A stretch of 64,000 nt of DNA, from positions 744,001-808,000 of the forward strand of contig NZ_OMKW01000002.1 in assembly GCF_900302495.1 (NCBI RefSeq), read 5' to 3'. Both the position numbers and the translations under genes were made by a program. The DNA is from Pontivivens insulae (lineage in GTDB: Bacteria > Pseudomonadota > Alphaproteobacteria > Rhodobacterales > Rhodobacteraceae). Under the pieces are notes generated by a model. The model was not told where the DNA came from. It saw only the letters and a program-made list of their open reading frames with translations, and made no database searches. Position 1 is the first letter of the stretch. Every line of letters starts with the position of its first letter. Positions 1 to 9,059 of this stretch are shown one piece after another.

Positions 1-1596
1 GCGGAAGACTGTCTGCGCCTTGGCTTCGTGCCCTGGCAGCACCTCGGCCAGACCCGTATCCTCGCCGTTGCAGACCCGTCAGATTTTACAAAGATCGAAG
101 CGCTGACACCCCGACTGACCGGGCCCAACGAGGTATTTGTTCTCGCCCCCCGTGCGCAAATTGAGCAGGCGGTCATCGATCTCTACGAAGGACCGATGGC
201 AGGGCGGGCCGAGACGTTGTGCCCGGATCAGGACAGTTGTCGCGGCTGGAATGCACAGCGCTTCGCCCTGCGCGCGGCGACGTGCCTGACGCTTCTCATG
301 CTGCTCGCGGTGCTGAACCCTGGCCTGGTCCTTGGCACATTGATCATCTGGGTGCTGTTGGCCAATTCACTTACGATGGCGCTGCGGCTCGTCTCTCTCG
401 CATTGTTGCCACGGGCAAGGCGGCAGGAGAGACTCGCCACATTGGGCCATCAACTGCCGCGCCGATTGCCAATCGTCACGATACTGCTTCCGGTTTTGCG
501 GGAGGTGTCCGTGCTCGACACGCTGATCGCATCAATGCGCGCGCTTAACTATCCTGACCACCGGCTCGATTTCCTGATCTTGGTCGAGGAAGGCGATCAG
601 ACGATGCGCGATGCGCTGGCCACCCGCCATTTGCCCCATAATATGCGAATGCTGGTGGTGCCAGCGGCGCGCTTGCGCACCAAGCCGCGGGCGATGAACT
701 ATGCCCTGCCCTTTTGTCGTGGAGAGATCATCGGAATTTACGATGCAGAAGACCGCCCCGATCCCGAACAAATCCGCCGGGTCGTGGCGCAATTGAATGT
801 CAGCTCTCCCCGCGTGGCCTGTGTGCAGGCCCATCTAGACTTCTACAATCCAAATCAAAATTGGCTGACGCGCTGTTTCACACTGGAATATGCGACATGG
901 TTCCGTGTCTTGCTGCATGGGGCGCAGGCGCTACGTTTTCCACTGCCGCTTGGGGGCACGTCGGTGTTCTTCCGCGCAGACATACTGCGCCGCCTTGGGG
1001 GCTGGGATGCCCATAACGTGACAGAGGACGCAGATCTGGGCATGCGGCTCGCCCGGAAGGGATTTCGGTGTGAGATGGTCCGCTCCACCACCTATGAAGA
1101 AGCCAATCCCGCCATGGGCAACTGGTTGCGGCAAAGATCGCGCTGGCTCAAAGGCTATGCCATCACATGGGCCACCCATATGCGACGGCCACGCGCGCTG
1201 TGGCAGGAGTTGGGGCCGCGCGGATTTCTGGGCTTTCAGGTACTGTTTCTGGGGGCCTTAACGGCTTATCTGGCAATCCCGCTATTGTGGGTGCTGGTTG
1301 CTGGCAATCTTTTGGGCGTCAGCCTGCCGCAAGGGGTGTCCGTCCCGCCCCTTCTGCTTGGCGCGCTGTGGGTCAGTCTCCCCCTCGGCCAATGTGTCAT
1401 GTTGCTGACCGTGATACAGGCCCAGCGGTCACGGGGGGATTTCAAGCTGATGCCCTGGGTTTTCACCCTGCCGCTTTATTGGCCATTGGGAGCGGTGGCC
1501 GCATGGCGCGCGGTGGCCGAGTTATGTTTCGCACCCTTCCATTGGCACAAGACGACCCACGGCCTGTCCAAAGAGGGCCGCGGTCACGACCGGTAG
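1..1596 (+). CDS. Family 2 glycosyltransferase, membrane-bound, 5' end outside window
   Basis: The reading frame is open to the left edge, so the N-terminus is missing. The first ~70 visible residues resemble the small N-terminal domain of GspE-type ATPases (GspE_N/MshEN), which is found fused to some bacterial GT2 enzymes. A membrane segment follows around residues 92-115. The GT2 catalytic domain starts near residue 157 with PIVTILLPVLRE and carries the acidic motifs EEGD, YDAED and TEDADLG, then QRSRW (QxxRW) near residue 378, as in processive cellulose-synthase-like enzymes. Three or so hydrophobic segments close the protein. It should polymerise or transfer a nucleotide-sugar residue at the inner membrane, probably for a surface polysaccharide. 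The substrate cannot be read from sequence. It converges with, and overlaps by 13 bp, the next gene. Confidence 0.85.
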   Translation, partial: AEDCLRLGFVPWQHLGQTRILAVADPSDFTKIEALTPRLTGPNEVFVLAPRAQIEQAVIDLYEGPMAGRAETLCPDQDSCRGWNAQRFALRAATCLTLLMLLAVLNPGLVLGTLIIWVLLANSLTMALRLVSLALLPRARRQERLATLGHQLPRRLPIVTILLPVLREVSVLDTLIASMRALNYPDHRLDFLILVEEGDQTMRDALATRHLPHNMRMLVVPAARLRTKPRAMNYALPFCRGEIIGIYDAEDRPDPEQIRRVVAQLNVSSPRVACVQAHLDFYNPNQNWLTRCFTLEYATWFRVLLHGAQALRFPLPLGGTSVFFRADILRRLGGWDAHNVTEDADLGMRLARKGFRCEMVRSTTYEEANPAMGNWLRQRSRWLKGYAITWATHMRRPRALWQELGPRGFLGFQVLFLGALTAYLAIPLLWVLVAGNLLGVSLPQGVSVPPLLLGALWVSLPLGQCVMLLTVIQAQRSRGDFKLMPWVFTLPLYWPLGAVAAWRAVAELCFAPFHWHKTTHGLSKEGRGHDR

Positions 1597-2366
1597 CGTG
1601 TTCCGGCCGCCGGTGGCGGATTGCGCGGACCCGCGAAGCACTGTGCCGTCTCCATCCAGCGCTCGGCCACCGGGCCGGAAATCTGAAGAGCAACATCCGC
1701 GCAATTGCGCACCTGCGTCACGACCTGTGCGAAAGCTTCCGCAGACCCGACGATAGACCCGGCAGATGGCGCGCCCCAGACCCGCTCCTCCCCCTTCAAG
1801 GTCAGACGCAGTCCGGGCATTTCTTCTGGAATTTCCAGACCTTGCACCTGATGGCTGAAACCGAACGTATTGACGCCGAGGATCACGATGTTCCACAGCC
1901 GGGCGTGCGCATCGCGCTCCCTCCCGGCCACGTCCCAAATCGCCTGACCATGGGCCCATGTCTCCATCAACCGCGCACTGATGGAAGATCGCGCAGACAT
2001 GCTTGGCCCGGCCCATTTCAGGCGTTGTTTCGGATCGACACCGCCCCATTCGGCACCCATCCGTTCGTATCGCGCCTGCCATGCGGCGACCAGAGTGCGG
2101 CCGGTCCGGGGATCCGCCTCACACTCGGTCACGCGCGTCTGACCACTCATGATCCCGGGGCCGAGCCGTGTCATCTGCTCTGCAAAAGCGTCTTCGTCAC
2201 GGCGGCTCAGATCCGCCATGCCGTTCCACACATGCAAATGACGGATGATCTCTGCGACACGCCACCCTTTGAACTGCGTCACCTCGTCCAGGAACGCGAC
2301 CGGCCGTGCCGCGATCAAACGGTGCAAGGCGCGGGACTCCTCCAGAAAATCAATCGCTTGCTGCAT
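1584..2366 (-). CDS. TIGR03084-family DinB/maleylpyruvate-isomerase-fold protein
   Basis: This 260-residue protein matches in pattern the TIGR03084 family, a DinB-like four-helix fold usually annotated as metal-binding. Likely metal ligands are H43 or H45 (IRHLHVWN) and E135 with H139 ([11 protein letters not shown]). Related proteins in thiol-dependent isomerisation use such a site, but no substrate is known for this family. Its start codon lies inside the end of the upstream racemase gene (17-bp overlap), so the two are almost certainly co-transcribed and translationally coupled. That suggests a role in the same acyl-CoA or branched-acid pathway. Family assignment is fairly secure; function is not. 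Confidence 0.8.
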   Translation of the reverse strand: MQQAIDFLEESRALHRLIAARPVAFLDEVTQFKGWRVAEIIRHLHVWNGMADLSRRDEDAFAEQMTRLGPGIMSGQTRVTECEADPRTGRTLVAAWQARYERMGAEWGGVDPKQRLKWAGPSMSARSSISARLMETWAHGQAIWDVAGRERDAHARLWNIVILGVNTFGFSHQVQGLEIPEEMPGLRLTLKGEERVWGAPSAGSIVGSAEAFAQVVTQVRNCADVALQISGPVAERWMETAQCFAGPRNPPPAAGTRYRS

Positions 2367-3450
2367 CAGATATTCCCCAATCGCTCAAGATTGTCTTCCG
2401 GTCGGCCCCGGAGACCGGAGGTGACCGGTCGAGACTGCCCGGTGTGCGCGACAGCCGTGGTGCCGGGGCCGGCTGGGTGACGCCATCGCGCGCCACGAAT
2501 GTCTCTCGCGCCGTGTTGTGCGCGTCCTCAGGGGCCTCCGACAAGGACAGAACGGGCGCCACGCAGGCATCGCTGCCTTCGAAAATCGCCAGCCAATCCG
2601 CCCGCGACTTCTCAGCAATTCGCGCGGCCACGCGCGCAGTTTCAGCCTCCCAAGTTCGCGCGTCGTGCTGACGCGGAGGCGGGTCAAGGTTGAGACCTGC
2701 GTAAAACGCCGCGTGGAACTGTGGTTCAATCGGTCCAATCGCGATGTGCGCCCCATCCGCACAGCGATAAGTTCTGTAGTAAGGCGCACCACCATCCAAC
2801 GGGTTGGCCGCTCGACGGTCCTGCCACATCCCGGCAGCCTGCATGGAATAGATCATCGCGCTCAAATGCGCGGTCCCGTCGGTAATGGCGGCGTCCACGA
2901 CCTGCCCTTTGCCAGAGGTTCCCCGCTCAATCAGGGCGGCCAACAGGCCTGCGACTAGGTACATTGCCCCGCCACCGAAATCCCCCAGCAAGTTCAGTGG
3001 CGGCAAAGGTGTCTCATCCGGTCCGATGGCGTGCAGCGCCCCCGTCAGCGCGATATAGTTGATGTCATGGCCTGCCGTCTGTGCCCGCGGGCCTGTTTGC
3101 CCCCACCCCGTCATGCGCCCGTAAATCAGGCCCGGATTGTCCGCCATCAAGTCGCGCGGGCCGAGGCCCAGACGTTCCATCACACCGGGACGCAGCCCCT
3201 CAATCAGGATATCCGCCTTCACGCACAGCGCGCGCGCCTCTGACCGTCCCTGCTCAGCCTTGAGATCACAGATTATAGAGCGTCGGCCACGGGCGAGAAC
3301 ATCATATGGGATATCAAAGGGTTCCGACGGGACGGGGCGATCAATACGGACAACGTCTGCCCCCATATCCGCCAGCCACATCGCTGCGAACGGGCCGGGC
3401 CCCAGCCCGGCAAACTCGACCACGCGCACTCCGCTGAGCGGCCCTGCCAT
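2350..3450 (-). CDS. Alpha-methylacyl-CoA racemase (CoA-transferase family III fold)
   Basis: This 366-residue protein should interconvert (R)- and (S)-2-methylacyl-CoA thioesters, a step that lets branched fatty acids or isoprenoid acids enter beta-oxidation. The frame is open far upstream, but I place the start at the ATG at 3450, which gives [13 protein letters not shown], has a GAGG-type ribosome site and fits family length. Residues H128 (in GHDINY), D157 (in LLGDFGGG) and E242 (in PIEPQF) sit almost exactly where the catalytic His126, Asp156 and Glu241 lie in mycobacterial [20 protein letters not shown] is also typical of the family. It leads a two-gene operon with the DinB-fold protein and is divergent from the ThDP enzyme. 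Confidence 0.88.
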   Translation of the reverse strand: MAGPLSGVRVVEFAGLGPGPFAAMWLADMGADVVRIDRPVPSEPFDIPYDVLARGRRSIICDLKAEQGRSEARALCVKADILIEGLRPGVMERLGLGPRDLMADNPGLIYGRMTGWGQTGPRAQTAGHDINYIALTGALHAIGPDETPLPPLNLLGDFGGGAMYLVAGLLAALIERGTSGKGQVVDAAITDGTAHLSAMIYSMQAAGMWQDRRAANPLDGGAPYYRTYRCADGAHIAIGPIEPQFHAAFYAGLNLDPPPRQHDARTWEAETARVAARIAEKSRADWLAIFEGSDACVAPVLSLSEAPEDAHNTARETFVARDGVTQPAPAPRLSRTPGSLDRSPPVSGADRKTILSDWGISDAASD

Positions 3451-3570
3451 TGCATCCTCCCCCTCGTTTTGCGCATGAGCGTAGTCCGCTCTCATGGCGA
3501 CGGACAAGCCTTGACGTTCCGGCCATCGCCCGGTTGGCTGCATCGCAATGGGAACTGAGGGGAACGCGCT

Positions 3571-5217
3571 ATGGCCACCGGTGGCGAACTGTTGATGCAA
3601 GCCATTCTGGCGCAGGGGGGCCGGATCGGTTTCGGCGTTCCGGGGGAAAGCTACCTCGCGGTACTCGACGCAATGCATGGCTCTGATTTTCGTTTCGTCA
3701 ACGCACGGCATGAGGGGGGCGCTGCATTCATGGCAGAGGCGTGGGCCAAGCTGACCGGAGAGGTCGGACTTTGCTTTGTGACGCGCGGACCGGGGGCGAC
3801 GAACGCGTCCATCGGCGTTCACTCAGCCATGCAGGCCAGCACGCCGATGATCCTGTTTGTTGGGCAGATCAGCACCTCGTGGCGAGAGCGGGAGGCCTTT
3901 CAGGAACTGGATTACCGCGCCGTTTTCGGAACGATGGCCAAATGGGTCACAGAACTGGACGATCCCGCACGCATCCCCGAGATCATCGCCCGTGCCTGGC
4001 GCATCGCGCAGTCGGGTCGGCCGGGCCCCGTGGTCATCGCATTGCCCGAAGACATGCTCTCCACCGATCTGCCCGACACAGTAGCTCCCGCGCGCGCCGT
4101 CGAAATTGTGCGCCCTGCCCCCGCGCCAGAGCAGATTGATCAGACCCGGGCAGCCCTGACAGACGCAAAGCGCCCCTTGATCCTGGCAGGTGGCGGTGGA
4201 TGGCGACCCGAAGGCAAAGCCGCGTTGCAAAAGCTCGCCGAGGGATCAGGCATCCCCGTGGTCTGCGCCTTCCGCAATCAGGACCTCTTTGACAATGACT
4301 CCCCCCTCTATGCGGGGGATGCCGGTGTCGGCATGACGCACGCGACCAAGACGCTGCTGCGCAAAGCCGATGTGATCCTCGCGCTCGGTCCCCGCTTTGG
4401 CGAGATGACGACCGACGGCTATACGCTGTTCAACATGCCCGAGCCTGAGCAAATGCTGATCCACGCCCATGCGGATAGCTCTGAGATCGGGAAGATCCTT
4501 CAGCCTCATATCGCCCTGCACGCGGACCCCGGTGCAGTGGCCGCGCATCTTACGCAGAACCCATCGCGCGGCGTTTGGAGCGGTTGGGCCAAAGCGGCCC
4601 GTGCGGGTGTCACCGATCTGATCACCACACCTGCCCAACCATCACCCGTGGACATGGTCGCCGTCTGCGCCCATTTGCGCGAGGTGTTGAGCGATGATGC
4701 CATCCTAACCAATGGTGCGGGCAACTTCGGCGTCTGGCCCTCACGCTATATCCCCGTTGGTGGCGCACGCCGCCTGCTCGCCCCCCAATCAGGCGCGATG
4801 GGCTATGGCATTCCAGCCGCCATCGCGGCCTCGATTGAAGAGCCGGGACGCGAGGTGATCTGCTTTGCCGGCGACGGAGACTTCCAGATGACGGGCATGG
4901 AGCTCGCAACAGCGGCCCAAACCGGCGCAACGCCGATCATTCTGGTGCTCGCCAATCGCAGCTATGGCACGATCCGCATGCATCAGGAGCGGCATTTCCC
5001 TGCCCGCGTCAGTGGGACGGATCTGGAAAATCCTGACTTTACGGCCCTCGCACGGGCCTGTGGCCTTCACGGTGCGAAAGTGGCCCGGACAGAGGCGTTC
5101 GCAGATGCCTTCGCCGCAGCCCGCGCGTCCCGAACCGCCGCCGTGCTGGAACTCGACATCGCCATCGAGGCCCTGACACCGACCGCCACGCTGAGCGACA
5201 TTCGCGGACAGAGCTAG
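3571..5217 (+). CDS. Thiamine-diphosphate enzyme, acetolactate synthase-like
   Basis: This 548-residue protein has the three-domain layout of acetolactate synthase/benzoylformate decarboxylase enzymes. The cofactor-activating glutamate is E48 ([10 protein letters not shown]). The ThDP/Mg motif [12 protein letters not shown] begins near residue 434 and ends with LANRSYG. A GAGG site precedes the ATG. Orphan ALS-like catalytic subunits of this kind, without a small regulatory subunit nearby, often decarboxylate or ligate other 2-oxo acids, so I do not call it ilvB. It starts 120 bp from the divergent racemase gene, and a shared control region is plausible. It converges on the histidine kinase gene with an 18-bp gap. 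Confidence 0.85.
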   Translation: MATGGELLMQAILAQGGRIGFGVPGESYLAVLDAMHGSDFRFVNARHEGGAAFMAEAWAKLTGEVGLCFVTRGPGATNASIGVHSAMQASTPMILFVGQISTSWREREAFQELDYRAVFGTMAKWVTELDDPARIPEIIARAWRIAQSGRPGPVVIALPEDMLSTDLPDTVAPARAVEIVRPAPAPEQIDQTRAALTDAKRPLILAGGGGWRPEGKAALQKLAEGSGIPVVCAFRNQDLFDNDSPLYAGDAGVGMTHATKTLLRKADVILALGPRFGEMTTDGYTLFNMPEPEQMLIHAHADSSEIGKILQPHIALHADPGAVAAHLTQNPSRGVWSGWAKAARAGVTDLITTPAQPSPVDMVAVCAHLREVLSDDAILTNGAGNFGVWPSRYIPVGGARRLLAPQSGAMGYGIPAAIAASIEEPGREVICFAGDGDFQMTGMELATAAQTGATPIILVLANRSYGTIRMHQERHFPARVSGTDLENPDFTALARACGLHGAKVARTEAFADAFAAARASRTAAVLELDIAIEALTPTATLSDIRGQS

Positions 5218-5235
5218 CGCCGCGCATCTTCCCGC

Positions 5236-7752
5236 TTAATCAGCCAGATAGACGATTGTGCGCTCCCACAGGCACGGCAACTCTTTCAGGCGATGGCGCA
5301 GTGGCTCATATTGCTGCGCACGGACCATCATTTCCAGCTGGCTCAGCTCACTTGCCAACGGGTTGGCGCCAAGCACACCAGCTGAACCTGCAAGCTTATG
5401 CATCTCGGCGGCCAGATCCTCTGCCTCTGCAATCGGATCGTCAGATGATCGCAGGCGCGCCATCAGCGCCTCACCCTGCACCTGGAAAGCCCCCATAATC
5501 TCCGACACAGCCTCGGACCCCATGGCATGCGCCAAGGCCCCAATCACGGTCGCGTCGATCAGATCATCTGCCGGCACGGGCCTGAGCATCGGGCCCCTCA
5601 ATCCGGCTGAGCGGCGCGCCGCCCCAACCCCGGTGGCAAACTCATCAAGCACGTCAAACAGGGTCTGCTGCGTGATCGGCTTGATCAGTGTGTGGCTCAT
5701 GCCTGCGTCCAGAAATTTCTCACGGTCGGACTGCTGCGCATGCGCGGTGGTCGCAACGATGGGGACATCGCGTGATGCGCCGTCCCCGGCGCGGATCGCC
5801 CGTGTGGCATCAACACCGTTCAGCTTAGGCATCGAAATATCCATCAGGATGACGTCATAGCGATAGGACTCCGCCATCTTCACACCCTCTACGCCATCAT
5901 GGGCCTCGTGCACCGTGTGGGAACCGCGTTCCAGCATGCGGCGCAGAACGATGCGATTGATGGGATTATCCTCGACAATCAGCACCGTCATCACCTGAGC
6001 ATTTGCAGGCCGCACCACGACGTCCTGCAATTGCGCGTGATCCCTCATCTCCGCGGCTGGCATGGGTAAACACATCTCAACGCGCGTGCCGACGTCCAGC
6101 TCACTCTGAACATCAATCGTGCCGCCCATCGCCTCCACAATCCGGCGACTGATGCCCAGACCCAGACCGGTGCCTGACACCTTTCGATCATAGGTACTGT
6201 CCAGAGTGACAAAATCCTCGAAAACTCGCTTCAGATCCTCTGGCGCGATGCCAATGCCGGTATCTTCCACGGCAATTTCAACCAACCCATCCTCGGACAG
6301 TTGGGCAATGACGAGCTTCACTTTACCCACGAGGGTGAACTTCAGAGCATTGCCAATCAGGTTGACGAGGATCTGTCGCAGCCGGACGACATCGCCCGTA
6401 ACCCAGATCGGCGCATCAGCGCCCTCAACAATCAACTCGTTGCTGCCATTGCGCGCCGTGGGTTCGAAAGATGCGGCAAGGTCAAGAACCGTCTCCGCCA
6501 GATCAAACGGTTCCTCATTCAACGTCATCGTGCTGGCATCGAGCCGTGTGATGTCGAGGACGTCATTCACGTGGTGGAGCAACTGCCGCCCCGAAACATC
6601 CATCAGGCGCAGATACTCCTTCTGCTCATCGTTCGTAGCACTGTCTTTGAGCAGGTCGAGCGTACCCAGCATCCCGTTCAGCGGTGTGCGGATTTCATGG
6701 CTCATCACGGCCAGCATGTCCGCTTTTGCCTTTTCACCGGCGAGCGCATCGTCGCGCGCTTTCAGCAGCGCAGCATCCGCCGCACGTCGGCTTGAGATGT
6801 CGCGCAGATAGGAGATGAAGACATCCCGCCCCCGGCTACGCGCGGTGGAGACGGCCAATTCGACTGGAAAGATCGTGCCGTCCCGTCGCATCGCCTCCAG
6901 CTCGATCCGGCCACTATCAATGACACGCTTCTTCCCCGTTTCGAGATGACGCGCCATGCCGTTCCGGTGGGCCTCGCGCAGATGCGGCGGAATTATGACC
7001 CGCGCCATATCCTGCCCGATCACTTCATCCCGCTTATAGCCAAAGATCGCTTCTGCGGCCGGGTTGAACTCCATGATCCGGCCATCACGATCCGCAACAA
7101 CGATGGCATCCAAAGCGGTGCCGACCACTGCCTCAAGGCGCGATGAGACGAGAGCGAGAGCCGACGCACGCTGCTGTGTGCTGTCATAGACCCTCAAAAG
7201 CGCAACCAGCACGACGCCAAAGAATGTAAACGTCACGATGGTCAATCCACCGACCTGCGTCAGAGTTTTGGTGACTTCGGTACGTCGTTGATCCGCCCTG
7301 TTCACGAAGTGAGAAACACCGAACAGTGACAAGGCCCGAACATCCGAATGCGCGTCATGTGCAAGTTCAATCATCTCGGGCAATGCATCACGCAGTTCAG
7401 CCCGCGGCCCGTCGATAAATGAGACGGTGTCGGACAGAAATTGGTAGGCGCCGTCCAGAGCAACCTTAAACTCCGGCACCATGCGCAAGTCTTCATAGAT
7501 GACGGATTGCTGAAGCGTTGTGATGCGGCTGTAGAAGATATCATAGCGGCGTTGGAGCGTGTCATATTCGCTCCAAGTCACGTGGCTATGCAGCATCGCC
7601 TCTTCCAGAAGCAGAAACTCCACCTGGATCTGGCTAAGGGACCACTGAACGTTGTCGGTGGTCGATGAGGCCATTTCGTCCAACTTGCTACGCACATCAG
7701 AGCTGAAATAGAGCACCGCCGCGAGGAGCACGCCGAGCACGCCCAACAGCAA
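5236..7752 (-). CDS. Tripartite hybrid sensor histidine kinase (PAS-HisKA-HATPase-REC-HPt)
   Basis: Domain order: a membrane segment at the extreme N-terminus, a periplasmic helical region of ~150 residues, a second membrane segment (LTIVTFTFFGVVLVALL), a PAS domain (~205-320), HisKA with phospho-acceptor H352 (MSHEIRTPLNG), HATPase with GTGLGLGISRRI, a receiver with D638 (LMDISMP), and a C-terminal HPt with H785 (EMHKLAGSAG). The layout is that of BarA/ArcB-type phosphorelay kinases, so a separate response regulator must exist elsewhere. The start is uncertain. No ATG or GTG lies in frame between an upstream stop near 7875 and the first membrane segment; the candidates are TTG at 7752 or a CTG some 65 bp upstream. 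It lies about 100 bp downstream of a molybdopterin-fold protein on the same strand, a likely partner. Confidence 0.9.
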   Translation of the reverse strand: MLLGVLGVLLAAVLYFSSDVRSKLDEMASSTTDNVQWSLSQIQVEFLLLEEAMLHSHVTWSEYDTLQRRYDIFYSRITTLQQSVIYEDLRMVPEFKVALDGAYQFLSDTVSFIDGPRAELRDALPEMIELAHDAHSDVRALSLFGVSHFVNRADQRRTEVTKTLTQVGGLTIVTFTFFGVVLVALLRVYDSTQQRASALALVSSRLEAVVGTALDAIVVADRDGRIMEFNPAAEAIFGYKRDEVIGQDMARVIIPPHLREAHRNGMARHLETGKKRVIDSGRIELEAMRRDGTIFPVELAVSTARSRGRDVFISYLRDISSRRAADAALLKARDDALAGEKAKADMLAVMSHEIRTPLNGMLGTLDLLKDSATNDEQKEYLRLMDVSGRQLLHHVNDVLDITRLDASTMTLNEEPFDLAETVLDLAASFEPTARNGSNELIVEGADAPIWVTGDVVRLRQILVNLIGNALKFTLVGKVKLVIAQLSEDGLVEIAVEDTGIGIAPEDLKRVFEDFVTLDSTYDRKVSGTGLGLGISRRIVEAMGGTIDVQSELDVGTRVEMCLPMPAAEMRDHAQLQDVVVRPANAQVMTVLIVEDNPINRIVLRRMLERGSHTVHEAHDGVEGVKMAESYRYDVILMDISMPKLNGVDATRAIRAGDGASRDVPIVATTAHAQQSDREKFLDAGMSHTLIKPITQQTLFDVLDEFATGVGAARRSAGLRGPMLRPVPADDLIDATVIGALAHAMGSEAVSEIMGAFQVQGEALMARLRSSDDPIAEAEDLAAEMHKLAGSAGVLGANPLASELSQLEMMVRAQQYEPLRHRLKELPCLWERTIVYLAD

Positions 7753-7855
7753 AAAACCACGGGAGCGGGATTCGAAAACCCCACTCCCGTTACCGATCTC
7801 GTCAAGTCTGCTCAGTGTTCCGCATCCCGTCTCGGGCCCCCTAACCGTGCCTGTT

Positions 7856-8356
7856 CTACTCCAGTACGGTCAGCCGATCCAGTTGCCAAACGCTTCTCAG
7901 AAAAGCGATATCAGTCTGATAATCCGTATCATGATCATACGGATAAACGATCCACAATGGCCCTTTGGTGCGCAACGACATCTCGTTGCCATTGTGGAGA
8001 TATGCGATGATGGGTGCACCACTCTCAAACGCATTCATCGGGATGTTGACCGCATAGTCGTTCAGCGCGTGCGCCACGACCTCACGACCATCGGCATCAA
8101 GTGCATCAAGCAAAGCCGCAACGCTTACGCCCGTGAACGTCTGAACACCATCGGTCCAGATTGTCGTGGTCTGAAACTCCGTCACCGGAAGGTTCTGAAG
8201 CATTTCGAGGTCGAACTCTGCGGCATTGCCGACATTTGTCTGTTCAATCGAACCGCTGACCGTCAGAAGGACCTGCCCGGTTGGCTGTTCAAGAGCATGG
8301 CTTGTTGCAGCCACCAACGCGAACACGCAGCACAACAATGCTCTTACCCGTCCCAT
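7856..8356 (-). CDS. Exported molybdopterin-fold (sulfite-oxidase-like) protein without cysteine ligand
   Basis: This 166-residue protein has a signal peptide (RVRALLCCVFALVAATSHA). The mature region resembles the oxidoreductase molybdopterin-binding fold (FTGVSVAALLDAL, YAVNIPM, MSLRTKGPLWIVYPYD). The family's catalytic enzymes bind Mo through a conserved cysteine. I find none in the mature protein, so catalysis by a canonical Mo-cysteine site looks unlikely. The ATG at 8356 is preferred over upstream starts because it leads directly into the signal sequence and has an AAGAG site. It lies directly upstream of the hybrid histidine kinase and may act as its periplasmic sensory partner; that role is inferred from context only. 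Confidence 0.75.
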   Translation of the reverse strand: MGRVRALLCCVFALVAATSHALEQPTGQVLLTVSGSIEQTNVGNAAEFDLEMLQNLPVTEFQTTTIWTDGVQTFTGVSVAALLDALDADGREVVAHALNDYAVNIPMNAFESGAPIIAYLHNGNEMSLRTKGPLWIVYPYDHDTDYQTDIAFLRSVWQLDRLTVLE

Positions 8357-8465
8357 TACGCACTCTTTCTGCAAACCTAGCGTTTCCACGTCGCTAGGCG
8401 GTGGATCGCATGAAAAAGTTAACGGCTCCATCTATCCTGAAGGATAGCTGTCTTAAGGGCAGCCT

Positions 8466-9056
8466 CTAATGGGCCAAGAAGGTGGAGAGCGCATCCACCT
8501 CCGCCTGCGTGATCTCGTGCCCACCAGGATGCCAGACCATGTCCACCTCAGCCCCCTGCTCATCAAACCAGGCAGACAATTGCCTTGTAAGAGGCGCAGG
8601 ACAGATCGGGTCACGCTCACCCGCCGTTATCAGAACCTGTGTTCCAGCAAGCTCTGCCACCGGCTCCGGCGACCAGGGGATCAGCGGGTGCAACAGCGCC
8701 GCCCGGCCCACCAGATCTGGACGCTGCATCATCACGCTGGCGAGGATGTTTGCACCGTTCGAATACCCGAATGCGTAAACAGGCCCATCATGTTGCGCGG
8801 CAGCCTCGGCCATGAACCCGGCCATCGCGGCGGTGCGCTGGCCCAGATCCGCCATGTCATAGACCCCTTCCCCGGTTCTGCGAAAGAAGCGGGCCGCCCC
8901 CATCTCTGACACATCCCCGCGCGGAGAGATCACCGTCGCATCCGGCAGCAGATTGGCCGCGAAGCTATGAAACTGCGTCTCCGATCCACCCGTGCCGTGA
9001 AAGGTGAAGACGAGCGGTGCGCCCGTCTTCCCTTCGCGTTTTGCGTGAACGTACAT
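8466..9056 (-). CDS. Alpha/beta hydrolase, MhqD/carboxylesterase-like
   Basis: This 196-residue cytoplasmic hydrolase has a complete catalytic triad: S99 in GYSNGAN, D149 in GERDPICP and H180 in PGGHEIT. An oxyanion-side HGTGGSE motif sits near residue 20. It resembles the phospholipase/carboxylesterase family members that Bacillus names MhqD. The start lies 3 bp after the stop of the MhqO-like dioxygenase gene, and MhqD-MhqO pairs are known in quinone and electrophile resistance. I therefore infer a role in handling quinones or aromatic electrophiles, but the substrate is not readable from sequence. Confidence 0.82.
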   Translation of the reverse strand: MYVHAKREGKTGAPLVFTFHGTGGSETQFHSFAANLLPDATVISPRGDVSEMGAARFFRRTGEGVYDMADLGQRTAAMAGFMAEAAAQHDGPVYAFGYSNGANILASVMMQRPDLVGRAALLHPLIPWSPEPVAELAGTQVLITAGERDPICPAPLTRQLSAWFDEQGAEVDMVWHPGGHEITQAEVDALSTFLAH

Positions 9057-9059
9057 CCC

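Noticed and set aside
1167-2480. 437-codon plus-strand open frame
   Set aside because: Antisense to the TIGR03084 gene and overlapping the glycosyltransferase in another frame; low-complexity Arg/Pro-rich translation and no family features.
3571-5217. Acetolactate synthase catalytic subunit ilvB
   Set aside because: ThDP motifs fit the superfamily, but there is no adjacent regulatory subunit or other isoleucine-valine gene, so a specific name is not justified.
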